The position numbers and the translations under genes were made by a program. Shown here one piece after another: positions 22,782 to 31,388 of a DNA stretch of 31,558 nucleotides. Origin of the DNA: BRH-c25 sp964447145 (GTDB lineage: Bacteria; Bacillota; Clostridia; Lutisporales; Lutisporaceae); assembly GCA_964447145.1 (NCBI GenBank), contig CAYURW010000017.1, positions 1 through 31,558 of the forward strand, given 5' to 3'. Numbering within the stretch: position 1 is the stretch's first letter; each line of letters starts with the position of its first letter. The notes beneath the pieces were generated by a model. It had not been told where the DNA came from and searched no databases. It saw only the letters and a program-made list of their open reading frames with translations.

Positions 22782-25346
22782 TCACTTTGTTTTTATGATG
22801 ACTTTTCTCAAGGCACCGTCCCAGCTCACATCCGCATTTAATGCCTCGGCTACAAACCTTATTGGAACAAGGGTTCTCCCGTCTACAATCCGGGAAAGAA
22901 CATCGGGAATAATCAGCTTGCCCCCTACATAAATTTTAAGGCTTTTGTCCGTTGCCGGGGGATTAACCTTATCGGCCCCTTTGGTAGTAATGATTACCGT
23001 ATTGTCTGTCCCCCTCCAGTCTACAAGACAATCCAGTGCTTCCGCCACAAAACGGATAGGTACCATGGTCCTGCCGTTTATAATAATAGGTGCCACATCC
23101 CCCCTGACCAAAGAGCTGTTAACCTCAACCTTTATTTCACCGGGATCGGATTGGACAACAGGCTGTATATCTTTCTGAGCGGGTATTCTTGAAATATCGT
23201 TATTCAGCATTGCCAGGTAATTATCCAGCTGAGTATAACCCTCGCTGCCGGATTCATATACTGTTTCGGAGGGCCATGGAAGAGTGTCCGGATCAAATGC
23301 AAGTTTACTCTTGTCCAAATCTTTTGTCATACTGCTCAGAGCATCCCTGGCATTTGTGGCTTTTTTATACTCTTCCGCCAATGCATTCCTGCGGTCAAGC
23401 AGCGTCTTAAGCTGCGGAAAATATGAGGCTATGACCTTCAATCTGTATTTGAACACATCATCCCAGTTATATCCCGATGAGGGCTCTTTCATGGCCTCGT
23501 CCAAATCTATTCCGTAGTTCAACCCGAGGTTTTGGCACATTTGCTTCAATGCAGCAAGGCTATTTTGGGATTCGCTGCGGAAAAGCGAGAAAGTATAATT
23601 TTCTCCCCATGCAGTGTCTGCCTGCGCCAGCCCCAGGCGCCAATCCGCATACTGCTTTGACCTGACGGTAAGAGAATGCAGGTCCATACCATCTGAAAAG
23701 GCGTAATTACCAAGGCTTGTCAGCTGATCCTGATAATTCTTATATGATATGTCATATTCCGCTTTCTTTGCATTAACGGAAACAATAGCCGCATCCTGCT
23801 TCTGCTTATTGCTTTCCTCCAGGTGCCTTGTCCCAAGATTTACACTGATAAATTTATTCGCATTCATTCGCTCTGTGGAACCTGTATTTGCACGTATAGT
23901 GCAACGGATATTATGACTTGAAACCGGATCTCCTTCCTTGATTCCTGCACCTTCATCGGTTATCATTGAAAATCCTTTTGCCGTGAAGGTAAAAGCCGTA
24001 CTGCATATGTATTTTCCGCCTTCAGTCCTGCTCCAGGTTCCTGCAGTTGTTGCGCTTGAAGCATTCAAACCTTCGTACCAGTCAACTTCTACCTCACATA
24101 GTTTATCAAATTCCAATGACAGTGTAATTGTTACCAAGTCTCCGTGCTCCGGCAGCAAAGGTTCAATCCGCAATTCTTCATTCTCACGGCGCGGGTAATA
24201 ATAACCACGATCGAAATATCCCGCAACTATCATCTTTGTTGTTTGATACAGGTTATCTTCAGCTATGACGAAGATTCCTCCCCAAGGCCAGTCATCGGGA
24301 ATTCTGTATGAAATCTCCGGACCCTCTCCTATCTTTTCGACCTTTTTATTCTCAAAATTATCTGCTTCCCTGTATTCAGTAAACCAATAAATCCTTCTTG
24401 GAGGCTCCCCTGTGACCGTCTCAACCTCCGCCTTCAAGGTGACCTCTTTGCCTTCCTCTATGTCTCCTGCCTGAGCTTTGATAACCGGGGGAGCAAGCTG
24501 CGGATTTTGACTGTCAATATATTTATACATGCCGTCCTCGGTTCTTTTAATAAGCATCCAGTATTCACGGGAAGGGCTGTTTATAGGCACATTCAGGCTC
24601 CCATCCCAACGCTCGGGAAATATGTAATACATTCTGAAAATACTGATGGTTCCGGTATTGTCCTGATTTATCATAACAGGCTCAGTTATTTCTACTCCCG
24701 GGGATAGCTGCACACGGTTCTGATATTGCTCGAATGCAGCTCCGTAAGCAGTTCCGTGGGTCCCCTTCTCAACAGGCCGAGCTCCTGCGGCATCGGCATT
24801 TTCCATAGTAAGCGCAATGCACTCCGCACGGGCTTTATCTATATAGTCAGCCCCCATGGCTTTTTTATAAAGCTCTTTTAGTCTTGCTATCTCGGCTTTT
24901 GTAATGCCGATCTCGTTTTCTTTACGGTTTACCTCCTGTGCTTTTTGGCTTTTTATTTGTTCAATAGCCGACACGCCCTTGGCCAGCCTGTCCCTTGCCT
25001 GCTGCAGCTTGACAAATGCTTTTGCATGGTCATCATTTGAAGTTGTCTGGAAGAGATCGTCAAAATTCAGAAGCTCCTGCCCGATATTAAGTGCAACCTC
25101 ACGGATATCCAGAGTTAAAGACTGAACCGCTTGCAGCATAAGCTTTATATAGAAAAATGCCACACTTCTCAGGGTGCCGTCCCTTAACTCCGATTGTGTT
25201 TTACGCATAACCTCCAGGGCACGTTGAAGCCTGCCAACCTCATCAATTAATTTAAGCCTTTCAGTCTGCTGCTTATCAAGGTTTTCACGTTCTGCCTCTA
25301 TTCTTACTGCAAGGGGCAGATTATCCGGAGTTATGGCAAACACATT
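22782..25346 (-). CDS. Copper-amine-oxidase N-terminal (stalk) domain surface protein, 5' end lost in assembly gap
   Basis: At least 854 codons are visible before the N gap. The C-terminus has two stalk (copper amine oxidase N-terminal) repeats: IIINGRTMVPIRFVAEALDC and RIVDGRTLVPIRFVAEALNA, each followed by a W-containing VDWRGTDNTV / VSWDGALRKV strand. These are common in secreted Gram-positive proteins and do not imply oxidase activity. Before them are a helical or coiled-coil-rich N-terminal part (EIARLKELYKKA), beta-rich middle domains with IYWFTEY and WYEGLN, and a further charged helical part. Just beyond the gap the minus strand reads KLVFKLIILPFFGNDVFAAQ in an open frame, like a signal peptide with an AxA-type cleavage site; it may be this gene's N-terminus, though the phase across the gap is unknown. 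Likely a secreted or wall protein; role unknown. Confidence 0.8.
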   Translation of the reverse strand, partial: NVFAITPDNLPLAVRIEAERENLDKQQTERLKLIDEVGRLQRALEVMRKTQSELRDGTLRSVAFFYIKLMLQAVQSLTLDIREVALNIGQELLNFDDLFQTTSNDDHAKAFVKLQQARDRLAKGVSAIEQIKSQKAQEVNRKENEIGITKAEIARLKELYKKAMGADYIDKARAECIALTMENADAAGARPVEKGTHGTAYGAAFEQYQNRVQLSPGVEITEPVMINQDNTGTISIFRMYYIFPERWDGSLNVPINSPSREYWMLIKRTEDGMYKYIDSQNPQLAPPVIKAQAGDIEEGKEVTLKAEVETVTGEPPRRIYWFTEYREADNFENKKVEKIGEGPEISYRIPDDWPWGGIFVIAEDNLYQTTKMIVAGYFDRGYYYPRRENEELRIEPLLPEHGDLVTITLSLEFDKLCEVEVDWYEGLNASSATTAGTWSRTEGGKYICSTAFTFTAKGFSMITDEGAGIKEGDPVSSHNIRCTIRANTGSTERMNANKFISVNLGTRHLEESNKQKQDAAIVSVNAKKAEYDISYKNYQDQLTSLGNYAFSDGMDLHSLTVRSKQYADWRLGLAQADTAWGENYTFSLFRSESQNSLAALKQMCQNLGLNYGIDLDEAMKEPSSGYNWDDVFKYRLKVIASYFPQLKTLLDRRNALAEEYKKATNARDALSSMTKDLDKSKLAFDPDTLPWPSETVYESGSEGYTQLDNYLAMLNNDISRIPAQKDIQPVVQSDPGEIKVEVNSSLVRGDVAPIIINGRTMVPIRFVAEALDCLVDWRGTDNTVIITTKGADKVNPPATDKSLKIYVGGKLIIPDVLSRIVDGRTLVPIRFVAEALNADVSWDGALRKVIIKTK

Positions 25347-25446
25347 NNNNNNNNNNNNNNNNNNNNNNNNNNNNNNNNNNNNNNNNNNNNNNNNNNNNNN
25401 NNNNNNNNNNNNNNNNNNNNNNNNNNNNNNNNNNNNNNNNNNNNNN
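25347..25446. other. Assembly gap (100 N)
   Basis: Exactly 100 N, the customary placeholder for a gap of unknown length. It interrupts the stalk-domain gene, so any protein reported across it is artificial. Confidence 0.98.
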
Positions 25447-25554
25447 AGATCATACAAAGGTTTATCACCTGTGCAGCAAAAACGTCATTCCCGAAAAAAG
25501 GCAGAATAATGAGTTTAAATACTAATTTTATGATACTATTTTTATATAAAATGT

Positions 25555-25578
25555 TAAATCACCCATATGGGTGATTTA
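25555..25578. promoter_or_regulatory. 24-bp perfect palindrome
   Basis: TAAATCACCC-ATAT-GGGTGATTTA is perfectly self-complementary over 24 bases. It lies between the stalk-protein gene's probable start (minus strand) and a LuxR-type remnant (plus strand). There is no U-tract, so an operator is more likely than a terminator. Confidence 0.5.
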
Positions 25579-25689
25579 GTCGAAAAATATGCTTGGAAGT
25601 ATTTTATGGTTTATTTGTTGTACAAAGATCCGGATCGATAAAAGTGAGGCAAAGGATATGACATTAAAGGTGCAAAAATCAAATACATA

Positions 25690-25986
25690 CATTAATGACC
25701 GGATGTTATCCGTAATTGTTTTTGCAATAATGCGGCTTTGGTGGCATTGGCTGTCGTTTGCGTCAGTCTCTCTATCCTTCCCCTTCTGCACAAGAAGTTA
25801 TCAGCCTTGCTCAAAGACCATGCCTACCTTACGATGCTGTCGGAAATGTCCCCTCGCAAGCAAAATACAGCCCTGCACTGTGTTGCTGCTCTTTCGCAGT
25901 TGACAGGGCGTGAGCGGGAAGTCGCAGAGCTGTTGCTGAAAGGCAAAAGAAGCCGTCCCCTTGCCTTTTTCCCAAAACAATGGTAA
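25690..25986 (+). pseudogene. Truncated LuxR-type (membrane-linked) regulator remnant
   Basis: The frame reads a hydrophobic stretch (AALVALAVVCVSLSILPLL), a linker (HKKLSALLKDHAYLTMLSEM) and then ALSQLTGREREVAELLLKGK, the first helix-turn of a GerE/LuxR DNA-binding domain. The pattern fits the C-terminal end of a multi-pass membrane protein fused to a LuxR-type helix-turn-helix. The domain breaks off after KGK and continues into unrelated residues. The upstream frame closes at a TGA near 25690, and the ATG at 25738 has no clear ribosome site. Both ends are missing, so it is a remnant. Confidence 0.7.
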
Positions 25987-26009
25987 GTAAATGCTGCATG
26001 ACATCATAA

Positions 26010-26612
26010 CTATAAGGGAAATTGCAGGTTAAGAGCCGCAAAGTCAATATTAATCGGGTCCTGATCTACGAAAGAGTTATTCCCAAAGAATAAGCCGGGG
26101 TTGTTTTCGAGTCTGTTTAGGGCAAAAAGTATATAGTAGTTCAGAGCTGTAATGTCCAAAGAACGAGTATATAATGGAATAATTGCATTTGAATGCGATA
26201 TTATCAGGGATAAAGTAGTCACAATATTTGTTTTGATCTGCGGTGGATTCTGCAGTGTCTGATGTATAAATTCATCTGCCGTTTTATTTGAGTGAATGGC
26301 GTTGGTCTTATCATATTTAATTTTGCCAAGCTGTATTTGGTTTATATATAATCCAACAATGAATGTGGTCAGGCTGATCTGGAGGTTCGACGATGTAAAG
26401 GGTTCCTCAGTAATTGGAGTTGCAGTTTCCGGCTCCCGGGGATAAATAACGGCTCTGTTGTTGAGGATTGTACTGATAAAGAAGTATACTCTGTTTTCAT
26501 TTCTATATATAACTTTACCGTCTTTTATTATAGGATCTATATTCCCCAAATAAACGCCGCAGGGGGGGACTTCACCGCCTGCATATGGGTTGCTGCCGGA
26601 ATTCTTATTCAT
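26010..26612 (-). CDS. Orphan 200-aa protein
   Basis: I do not recognise this protein. It is 200 aa, rich in Asn, Ile and Leu, without a signal peptide or long membrane helix. It opens with a Gly/Asn-rich segment (NKNSGSNPYAGGEVPPCGVY), then VYFFISTILNNRAVIYP, and has long amphipathic stretches (TTFIVGLYINQIQLGKIKYD and TALNYYILFALNRLENNPG). The ribosome site is weak (GGATGGTG). It is downstream of the giant SLH protein on the same strand, 173 nt after its stop, with a terminator in between. Possibly a surface- or phage-associated protein; this is a guess. Confidence 0.55.
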   Translation of the reverse strand: MNKNSGSNPYAGGEVPPCGVYLGNIDPIIKDGKVIYRNENRVYFFISTILNNRAVIYPREPETATPITEEPFTSSNLQISLTTFIVGLYINQIQLGKIKYDKTNAIHSNKTADEFIHQTLQNPPQIKTNIVTTLSLIISHSNAIIPLYTRSLDITALNYYILFALNRLENNPGLFFGNNSFVDQDPINIDFAALNLQFPL

Positions 26613-26740
26613 AGTTCTACACCATCCAAAGTTATTATCAATATATTATATGTGGCTTATATAAGTGAGTGCCGGATAAGCGAGTACATGGCATCATAGA
26701 CTTGTTACAAGCTTGTATATAGATTGCTTTGAGATAATAG

Positions 26741-26775
26741 AAAGCCGGGGTCCGGTTTACTCAAGCTGAACCCCA
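26741..26775 (-). terminator. Terminator of the SLH-protein gene
   Basis: On the minus strand GGGGTTC pairs with GGACCCC (7 bp with one G-T), with a GCC/GGC outer extension, followed by TTTCTATT. It lies just after the stop at 26786. Confidence 0.65.
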
Positions 26776-26785
26776 GGCCATAGAT

Positions 26786-29700
26786 CTATTTATTGTATAT
26801 CCGATACAGAAATACGGCTGCTTCAGCTCTGGTAGTATCCGACAGCGGATTGATTCTGCCTCCGGAGCCTTCTATAAGCCCTTCTCTTACCAATGCAGCC
26901 ATGCTCTCTTTTGCATATGCGGCAATACTGTCCTTATCTTCATATTCCTCTAAATCTGCTGCAGAACCTTTCCGGCTTATTATTTCCATGTTTCTCAATG
27001 CCCTTTCGGTCAGGGACATCATATCCTGTCTTGTTATGGTTGCAAACGGGTTGAATTTATTATTTCCAATCCCCGAAGTAATCCCTAATTTCCTGGCTGT
27101 GCCTATCTCTTTGAAGTAATAGTCATCTGGCTTTACATCGTCAAAGTTGGAGGTGAAAGCTGCTGAAAGCCCTAATGCCCTTACCAGCATCATGAGATAA
27201 TCCGCTCTGGTTATACTTGTGCCCGGAGTGAAGACCTTTCCGGCGGTATTGATGATCCCTTTCGACGCAAGCACTTCTATCTGCTTATTTGCCCAGACAT
27301 AGCTGCCAAGATCACTGAAGGCCTTTTGAACATAAGATACTGCATAATAACTAAAGTGAGTTGTGGCAAAAGTCACCCTCCCGGTTGCCGGGTCATATCT
27401 GCCGCTCGGTACTGATACAATATTTCCTTCTCCGTCTATATACCATATCGTGATATGTTCGGGGTCTTTCATTTCTTCCAATGTAGGTGTATAGGCTATG
27501 GATACCGTTACCGGTGCGTCGGCATTATCCCAGGGCTGCTGCTTTCCGTCTATTGTCATACCCAGTTCTATTAATGGTCTGTCTCCTAATTTATCCTTTA
27601 TCTCCTGAGGAAGCATATCTTTATTCCCATTTTTTATTGTTATTTCTGCCTGTTTTGACCCCTCATGCCCTGTACCTGTGAGCATTGTATTTGGTATGGT
27701 CAAATTTGCCGTACCAGTACTTACAACTATGTTTTGGTCTTTATCTGCAAAAGCCAGTGCTTCTGCCGGGAGTCCAATGCTATAGCTTCCTGACTCAGAA
27801 TCGGGCATTTCTACTACTATAGTCTTTTCGCCGTTTTCTCCTGTTACCGTATTGCTGAAGGCTTTATCCAGAGTACTCCGGTCAAGCTCTGCTTTTACAG
27901 CCTTTGTATTGCTGTCAACAAAAGCAGATATTTGTACTCCCTGCACATTTGTATATATTCCAATAACCGGTAAGGTAGCGGTTGAGCTGCCACCGCCTCC
28001 GCCTCCGCCACCGACGCTGCTGCCACTTCCGCCGCTGCCGCCTTCCGGCGGTTTTGCATTCACGCTTACGCTTACGTCAACTTCAAGAGAAAATCTACCG
28101 GTATTCAGCACTCCTTCCGGCAGGATGATTGTCCCTATCGCATTAAAAGTCTGTGCTGCTGTTATTGAAGTGTTATAGCCCGTCAGATTCCACTCTATGG
28201 ATGCGGTATCGGTACCTGATATCCCATCTATACTGATATTTATGGATATTCCTCCGGGCAGGCCGAGAGATGCTGCAGTTGCAGCAGTGCCATAAGATAT
28301 ACCGGTAATTGGCACCGGCTGCACAGCTACGCCTTTATACTCAGCCTGCACTACACGGATAATGCTGACTTTTCCTGCCGCTTCAACTGTCTGTTTTCCG
28401 TTTACTCCTGTGTTGGTATTTGTTGCCACCGCATAGTAGTATATTGTGCCTGTTACATCTGTAGATGGTCTGTAGGTTCTATCAGTTTCACCTGCTATTG
28501 CTTCTCCGCCCGTATTACTGTCGATGCTGTTCTTATACCATTGATAGGAGATGCTGCCTCCGTCGTCTGAAACGGCATAGACCTCCAGACTGTTTGCCTT
28601 AGCTCCTTTGTAATATGTGAAAGTACCGCTGTTCTGCTGTTCAAACACAGGAGCTGCCGCATCGACCTTCTCCCTTACGCATATGGTTTTGATACCGCTT
28701 GTAATACCGGCAGATTTGATTCCGTTGACAGTATCATTGGTGTTGGTGACAACAACATAGCAGTATCGGGTTGTATCCGCTCCCAATCCGCTTATATCGG
28801 GTGTATAGCTCGCAGAGTCGGCTCCGACCTTGATTCCCCCTTCTGTGCTTTTTATAGCATTAATGTACCACTGATAGCTCAGGCACCCCCCGCTTGTCAA
28901 ATCATCTGCTGTCGCTTCTACCGTCAATGGAGCAGCCGATCCGCCCACCGGATAATTAAGAATCCCGGATAGATTACCTCCATCTTTGAAATAGGGCTGC
29001 GCCGCATTGATCACGGCTGCTACATTAACCTCTATGGGTTCACTGGTTGACGCAGCAGTGGTTTTGCCTGTGATTTCTTCATTATTGTTAGTGTTGGTTA
29101 CCGTAACGTAATAGATAAATGTACCTTCCACAGCGGTAGAGGGAATATAGTAATCATTCTCACCCTCAAGCAGAATATCCGGATCATTCTCTTCCGCAGC
29201 CTTTAAGTACCACTTGTAGGATATGCTTCCTTCATCCGGTGAGACAGCAATTATTCTTAACATATCCTCAGCACTGATGGAATCACCCTGCTTATAAAAC
29301 CTCTTTCCCGTAATGGCGGATATTACCGGCACTGCAGCGTGAACCAGTGCTTTGACCTCGACAGGTATTATGCGGCTTGTTTCTGATGCCGTTGTATTTC
29401 CTGTAGCCTCAGAGTTTTCATTTGTGGCAACTGCATAATAGTACTTTATTCCCGCGGTTCCTGTCGAAGGTGTGTAGCTTGCACTGCCGGCGCCTGCTAT
29501 TCCCGTTCCGCCCTCTGTACTGTTTTCCGTGTTTTCATACCATTGGTATCCGACAGTACCCTCGTCTGCCACAGCAGCTTTGACAGTAAGCTCCGCTGCA
29601 GCTTCTCCTTCATTATAAGTTATGGCAGTTGGTTCCAGATCCGTGACAAATACCGGCTTTACCGCATCAACTTTGCCGATAACAGTGACTTTGGCAGTGC

Positions 29701-31267
29701 CTGATTTGCCGGTATCAATATCCGAGGTTGCGGTGATTGCCAGAACGGTTCCCTCAGCTTCGTCCGCATCAACGGTCAGCAACCCTTCCGCAGAAATATC
29801 GGTGACTTTGTCTCCGCCTTTCCCTGCAACGTTCCATGTGACTGAACCGCAGTTCACGCCGCTTAATACTGCGCTGAATTTCTTTGTCTTACCCTGAGTC
29901 ACTATTGCAGTCGCCGGATTCACCAGAACACTGTAAACCACAGGCTTGCTGTCCTTAATCTCCAGGGTTGCGCCTGCTTTCTTTCCTTCGCTGAAATTAA
30001 ATACCAGGTTGTGTAATCCGGGCTCCAGACTTTGCAGCGTAGAATTTGTTATCGTTATTGTATTATCGGCAGCTGTATAATCCTCATCCTCAGTCATTCC
30101 TATAATACCTGTAAATACATAGTCCCCTTTATCCACAGTAAAGGCTACGGTTCCCTCATTGTCATACTTATCAAAGCTTTCTGAAACCGGTGTTACACCA
30201 GGGTTATCCTTGGCTTCAAACAATGCATTAATAGTTATCCCGTCAATGGCCGGCATGATGAAGGTATTGGAATCCTCATCAAGATCAATGGCAATGACAC
30301 TTAATTCTTCATATACTACTTCCCATACTGTAAACTTATAACCAATCTCAGAAAATGCTGCTATAGTGACTTCCTGACCTTCTTCATAAGAGCCTCCTCC
30401 AATGACTCTGCCCATATATTCACAGTATTCATCAACTCCAACATTTAAATTATAATATGATATTTCGGCTCCCGCTTCGGTCACTGTCACAGTGTATTCT
30501 TCTTCTGTGCCGTCCTCTGCTTGAATTCCGTATAAAACAGGAGCTGTAAAATCATTTGCCGTTGTCAGGCAGGTTGCTCCATCCGAGAGAACAAAGTCGG
30601 GTGTAAGATCAATTACAGCTGTTCCCTTCGGTACGGTAACTGCGATTGTCTTTAATTCATCATCAATAGTGCCGACTGCAATTTTCCCATTCACATTTAT
30701 CTTGAACTCTAATATTCTTGCCTCGCTGTTAGGTGCTTCCCCTGTAATAAAGTTTACAGTATAGGTTTTATTTGTTATTTCATCTTCTGATGTAACTTTA
30801 ATTTTTGCTGTGGCTTTTCCGGATTTTAGGATTCCGTTTATTGATTCGGTTACAGAAGCCCCGCTTCCCTCCGCCGGGATACCGGAAAGAATTATTTCCG
30901 TATCGTTTTCTACACCATAATTCAACTCCACATTATAAGCAACAGTGTCTTTATCAAAGTCAGGCACCTCTGTTTCTTCCGCAGTGCCTACCTTATAGCT
31001 GAGTCTATCAAGGCAGGCAATAGAATTTGGCACATACTGGGGTACCACAACCTCTGCAGATTTACCTGCTTCATATCCCGTTACCGGCGCATATCGCACC
31101 AGATACGTTCCGGCTGTGAGCCCTGTAATTTCACAGATTTCCTCGTTGGCTGCCATAATTGTATATGCTTCGCTTGTCGCTACAATTTCACCGTTACCAG
31201 CTATTAGACGCCAGCGATATTGCTTGCCTACATCACGGTATAGTTCGAATTTTACAGTGTTAGCCAT
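26786..31267 (-). CDS. 1493-aa mosaic surface protein with three C-terminal SLH domains
   Basis: A large modular protein expected on the cell surface. In order: a DUF1508/YegP-like module (residues 1-50, FELYRDVGKQYRWRLIAGNG); a cadherin-like beta-sandwich (about 80-175); a DUF5018-like segment (about 180-270); a bacterial-repeat domain (about 270-355, YNLNVGV...FTVWEV); an X2-like domain (about 355-445); a Big_2-like Ig domain (about 446-535); four Ig-like repeats of about 110 aa, each with a YQWY/YKWY core (DNA near 29549, 29215, 28871 and 28541); a Gly/Ser hinge (GGSGGSGSS and poly-Gly); a beta-rich region; and three SLH repeats (about 1310-1493, YVWANKQIEVLASKGII to EAAVFLYRIYNK) that bind pyruvylated wall polymers. 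The ATG at 31267 has a GGAGGAAAGG site, and an in-frame TAA lies ten codons upstream, so no signal peptide is missed. Its absence is odd. Function is probably adhesion or S-layer-like. Confidence 0.88.
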   Translation of the reverse strand: MANTVKFELYRDVGKQYRWRLIAGNGEIVATSEAYTIMAANEEICEITGLTAGTYLVRYAPVTGYEAGKSAEVVVPQYVPNSIACLDRLSYKVGTAEETEVPDFDKDTVAYNVELNYGVENDTEIILSGIPAEGSGASVTESINGILKSGKATAKIKVTSEDEITNKTYTVNFITGEAPNSEARILEFKINVNGKIAVGTIDDELKTIAVTVPKGTAVIDLTPDFVLSDGATCLTTANDFTAPVLYGIQAEDGTEEEYTVTVTEAGAEISYYNLNVGVDEYCEYMGRVIGGGSYEEGQEVTIAAFSEIGYKFTVWEVVYEELSVIAIDLDEDSNTFIMPAIDGITINALFEAKDNPGVTPVSESFDKYDNEGTVAFTVDKGDYVFTGIIGMTEDEDYTAADNTITITNSTLQSLEPGLHNLVFNFSEGKKAGATLEIKDSKPVVYSVLVNPATAIVTQGKTKKFSAVLSGVNCGSVTWNVAGKGGDKVTDISAEGLLTVDADEAEGTVLAITATSDIDTGKSGTAKVTVIGKVDAVKPVFVTDLEPTAITYNEGEAAAELTVKAAVADEGTVGYQWYENTENSTEGGTGIAGAGSASYTPSTGTAGIKYYYAVATNENSEATGNTTASETSRIIPVEVKALVHAAVPVISAITGKRFYKQGDSISAEDMLRIIAVSPDEGSISYKWYLKAAEENDPDILLEGENDYYIPSTAVEGTFIYYVTVTNTNNNEEITGKTTAASTSEPIEVNVAAVINAAQPYFKDGGNLSGILNYPVGGSAAPLTVEATADDLTSGGCLSYQWYINAIKSTEGGIKVGADSASYTPDISGLGADTTRYCYVVVTNTNDTVNGIKSAGITSGIKTICVREKVDAAAPVFEQQNSGTFTYYKGAKANSLEVYAVSDDGGSISYQWYKNSIDSNTGGEAIAGETDRTYRPSTDVTGTIYYYAVATNTNTGVNGKQTVEAAGKVSIIRVVQAEYKGVAVQPVPITGISYGTAATAASLGLPGGISINISIDGISGTDTASIEWNLTGYNTSITAAQTFNAIGTIILPEGVLNTGRFSLEVDVSVSVNAKPPEGGSGGSGSSVGGGGGGGGSSTATLPVIGIYTNVQGVQISAFVDSNTKAVKAELDRSTLDKAFSNTVTGENGEKTIVVEMPDSESGSYSIGLPAEALAFADKDQNIVVSTGTANLTIPNTMLTGTGHEGSKQAEITIKNGNKDMLPQEIKDKLGDRPLIELGMTIDGKQQPWDNADAPVTVSIAYTPTLEEMKDPEHITIWYIDGEGNIVSVPSGRYDPATGRVTFATTHFSYYAVSYVQKAFSDLGSYVWANKQIEVLASKGIINTAGKVFTPGTSITRADYLMMLVRALGLSAAFTSNFDDVKPDDYYFKEIGTARKLGITSGIGNNKFNPFATITRQDMMSLTERALRNMEIISRKGSAADLEEYEDKDSIAAYAKESMAALVREGLIEGSGGRINPLSDTTRAEAAVFLYRIYNK

Positions 31268-31331
31268 GTTTTTGTCCTTTCCTCCCCCTTGGGGTTACCC
31301 TCCTCAGGAAATTAATTAATATCTAATATAG

Positions 31332-31382
31332 AATTTATCAAAATCGAAAAGTCTTGTCAAGTAGTTTTGATAAATGTATTAT
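31332..31382. promoter_or_regulatory. Overlapping divergent promoters with a symmetric inverted repeat
   Basis: Plus strand: TTGTCA (31354-31359), 17-nt spacer, TATTAT (31377-31382), driving the XRE gene. Minus strand: TTGACA (31360-31355), 17-nt spacer, TAAATT (31337-31332), driving the SLH gene. The -35 boxes overlap. A perfect 10-bp inverted repeat, TTTATCAAAA (31334-31343) and TTTTGATAAA (31365-31374), lies between each -35 and its -10, as expected of an autoregulated switch operator. Confidence 0.7.
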
Positions 31383-31388
31383 TAGAAT

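Noticed and set aside
27852..28178. Plus-strand 108-aa proline-rich frame within the SLH gene
   Set aside because: It is the reverse complement of the Gly/Ser hinge, so the poly-Pro run is an artefact.
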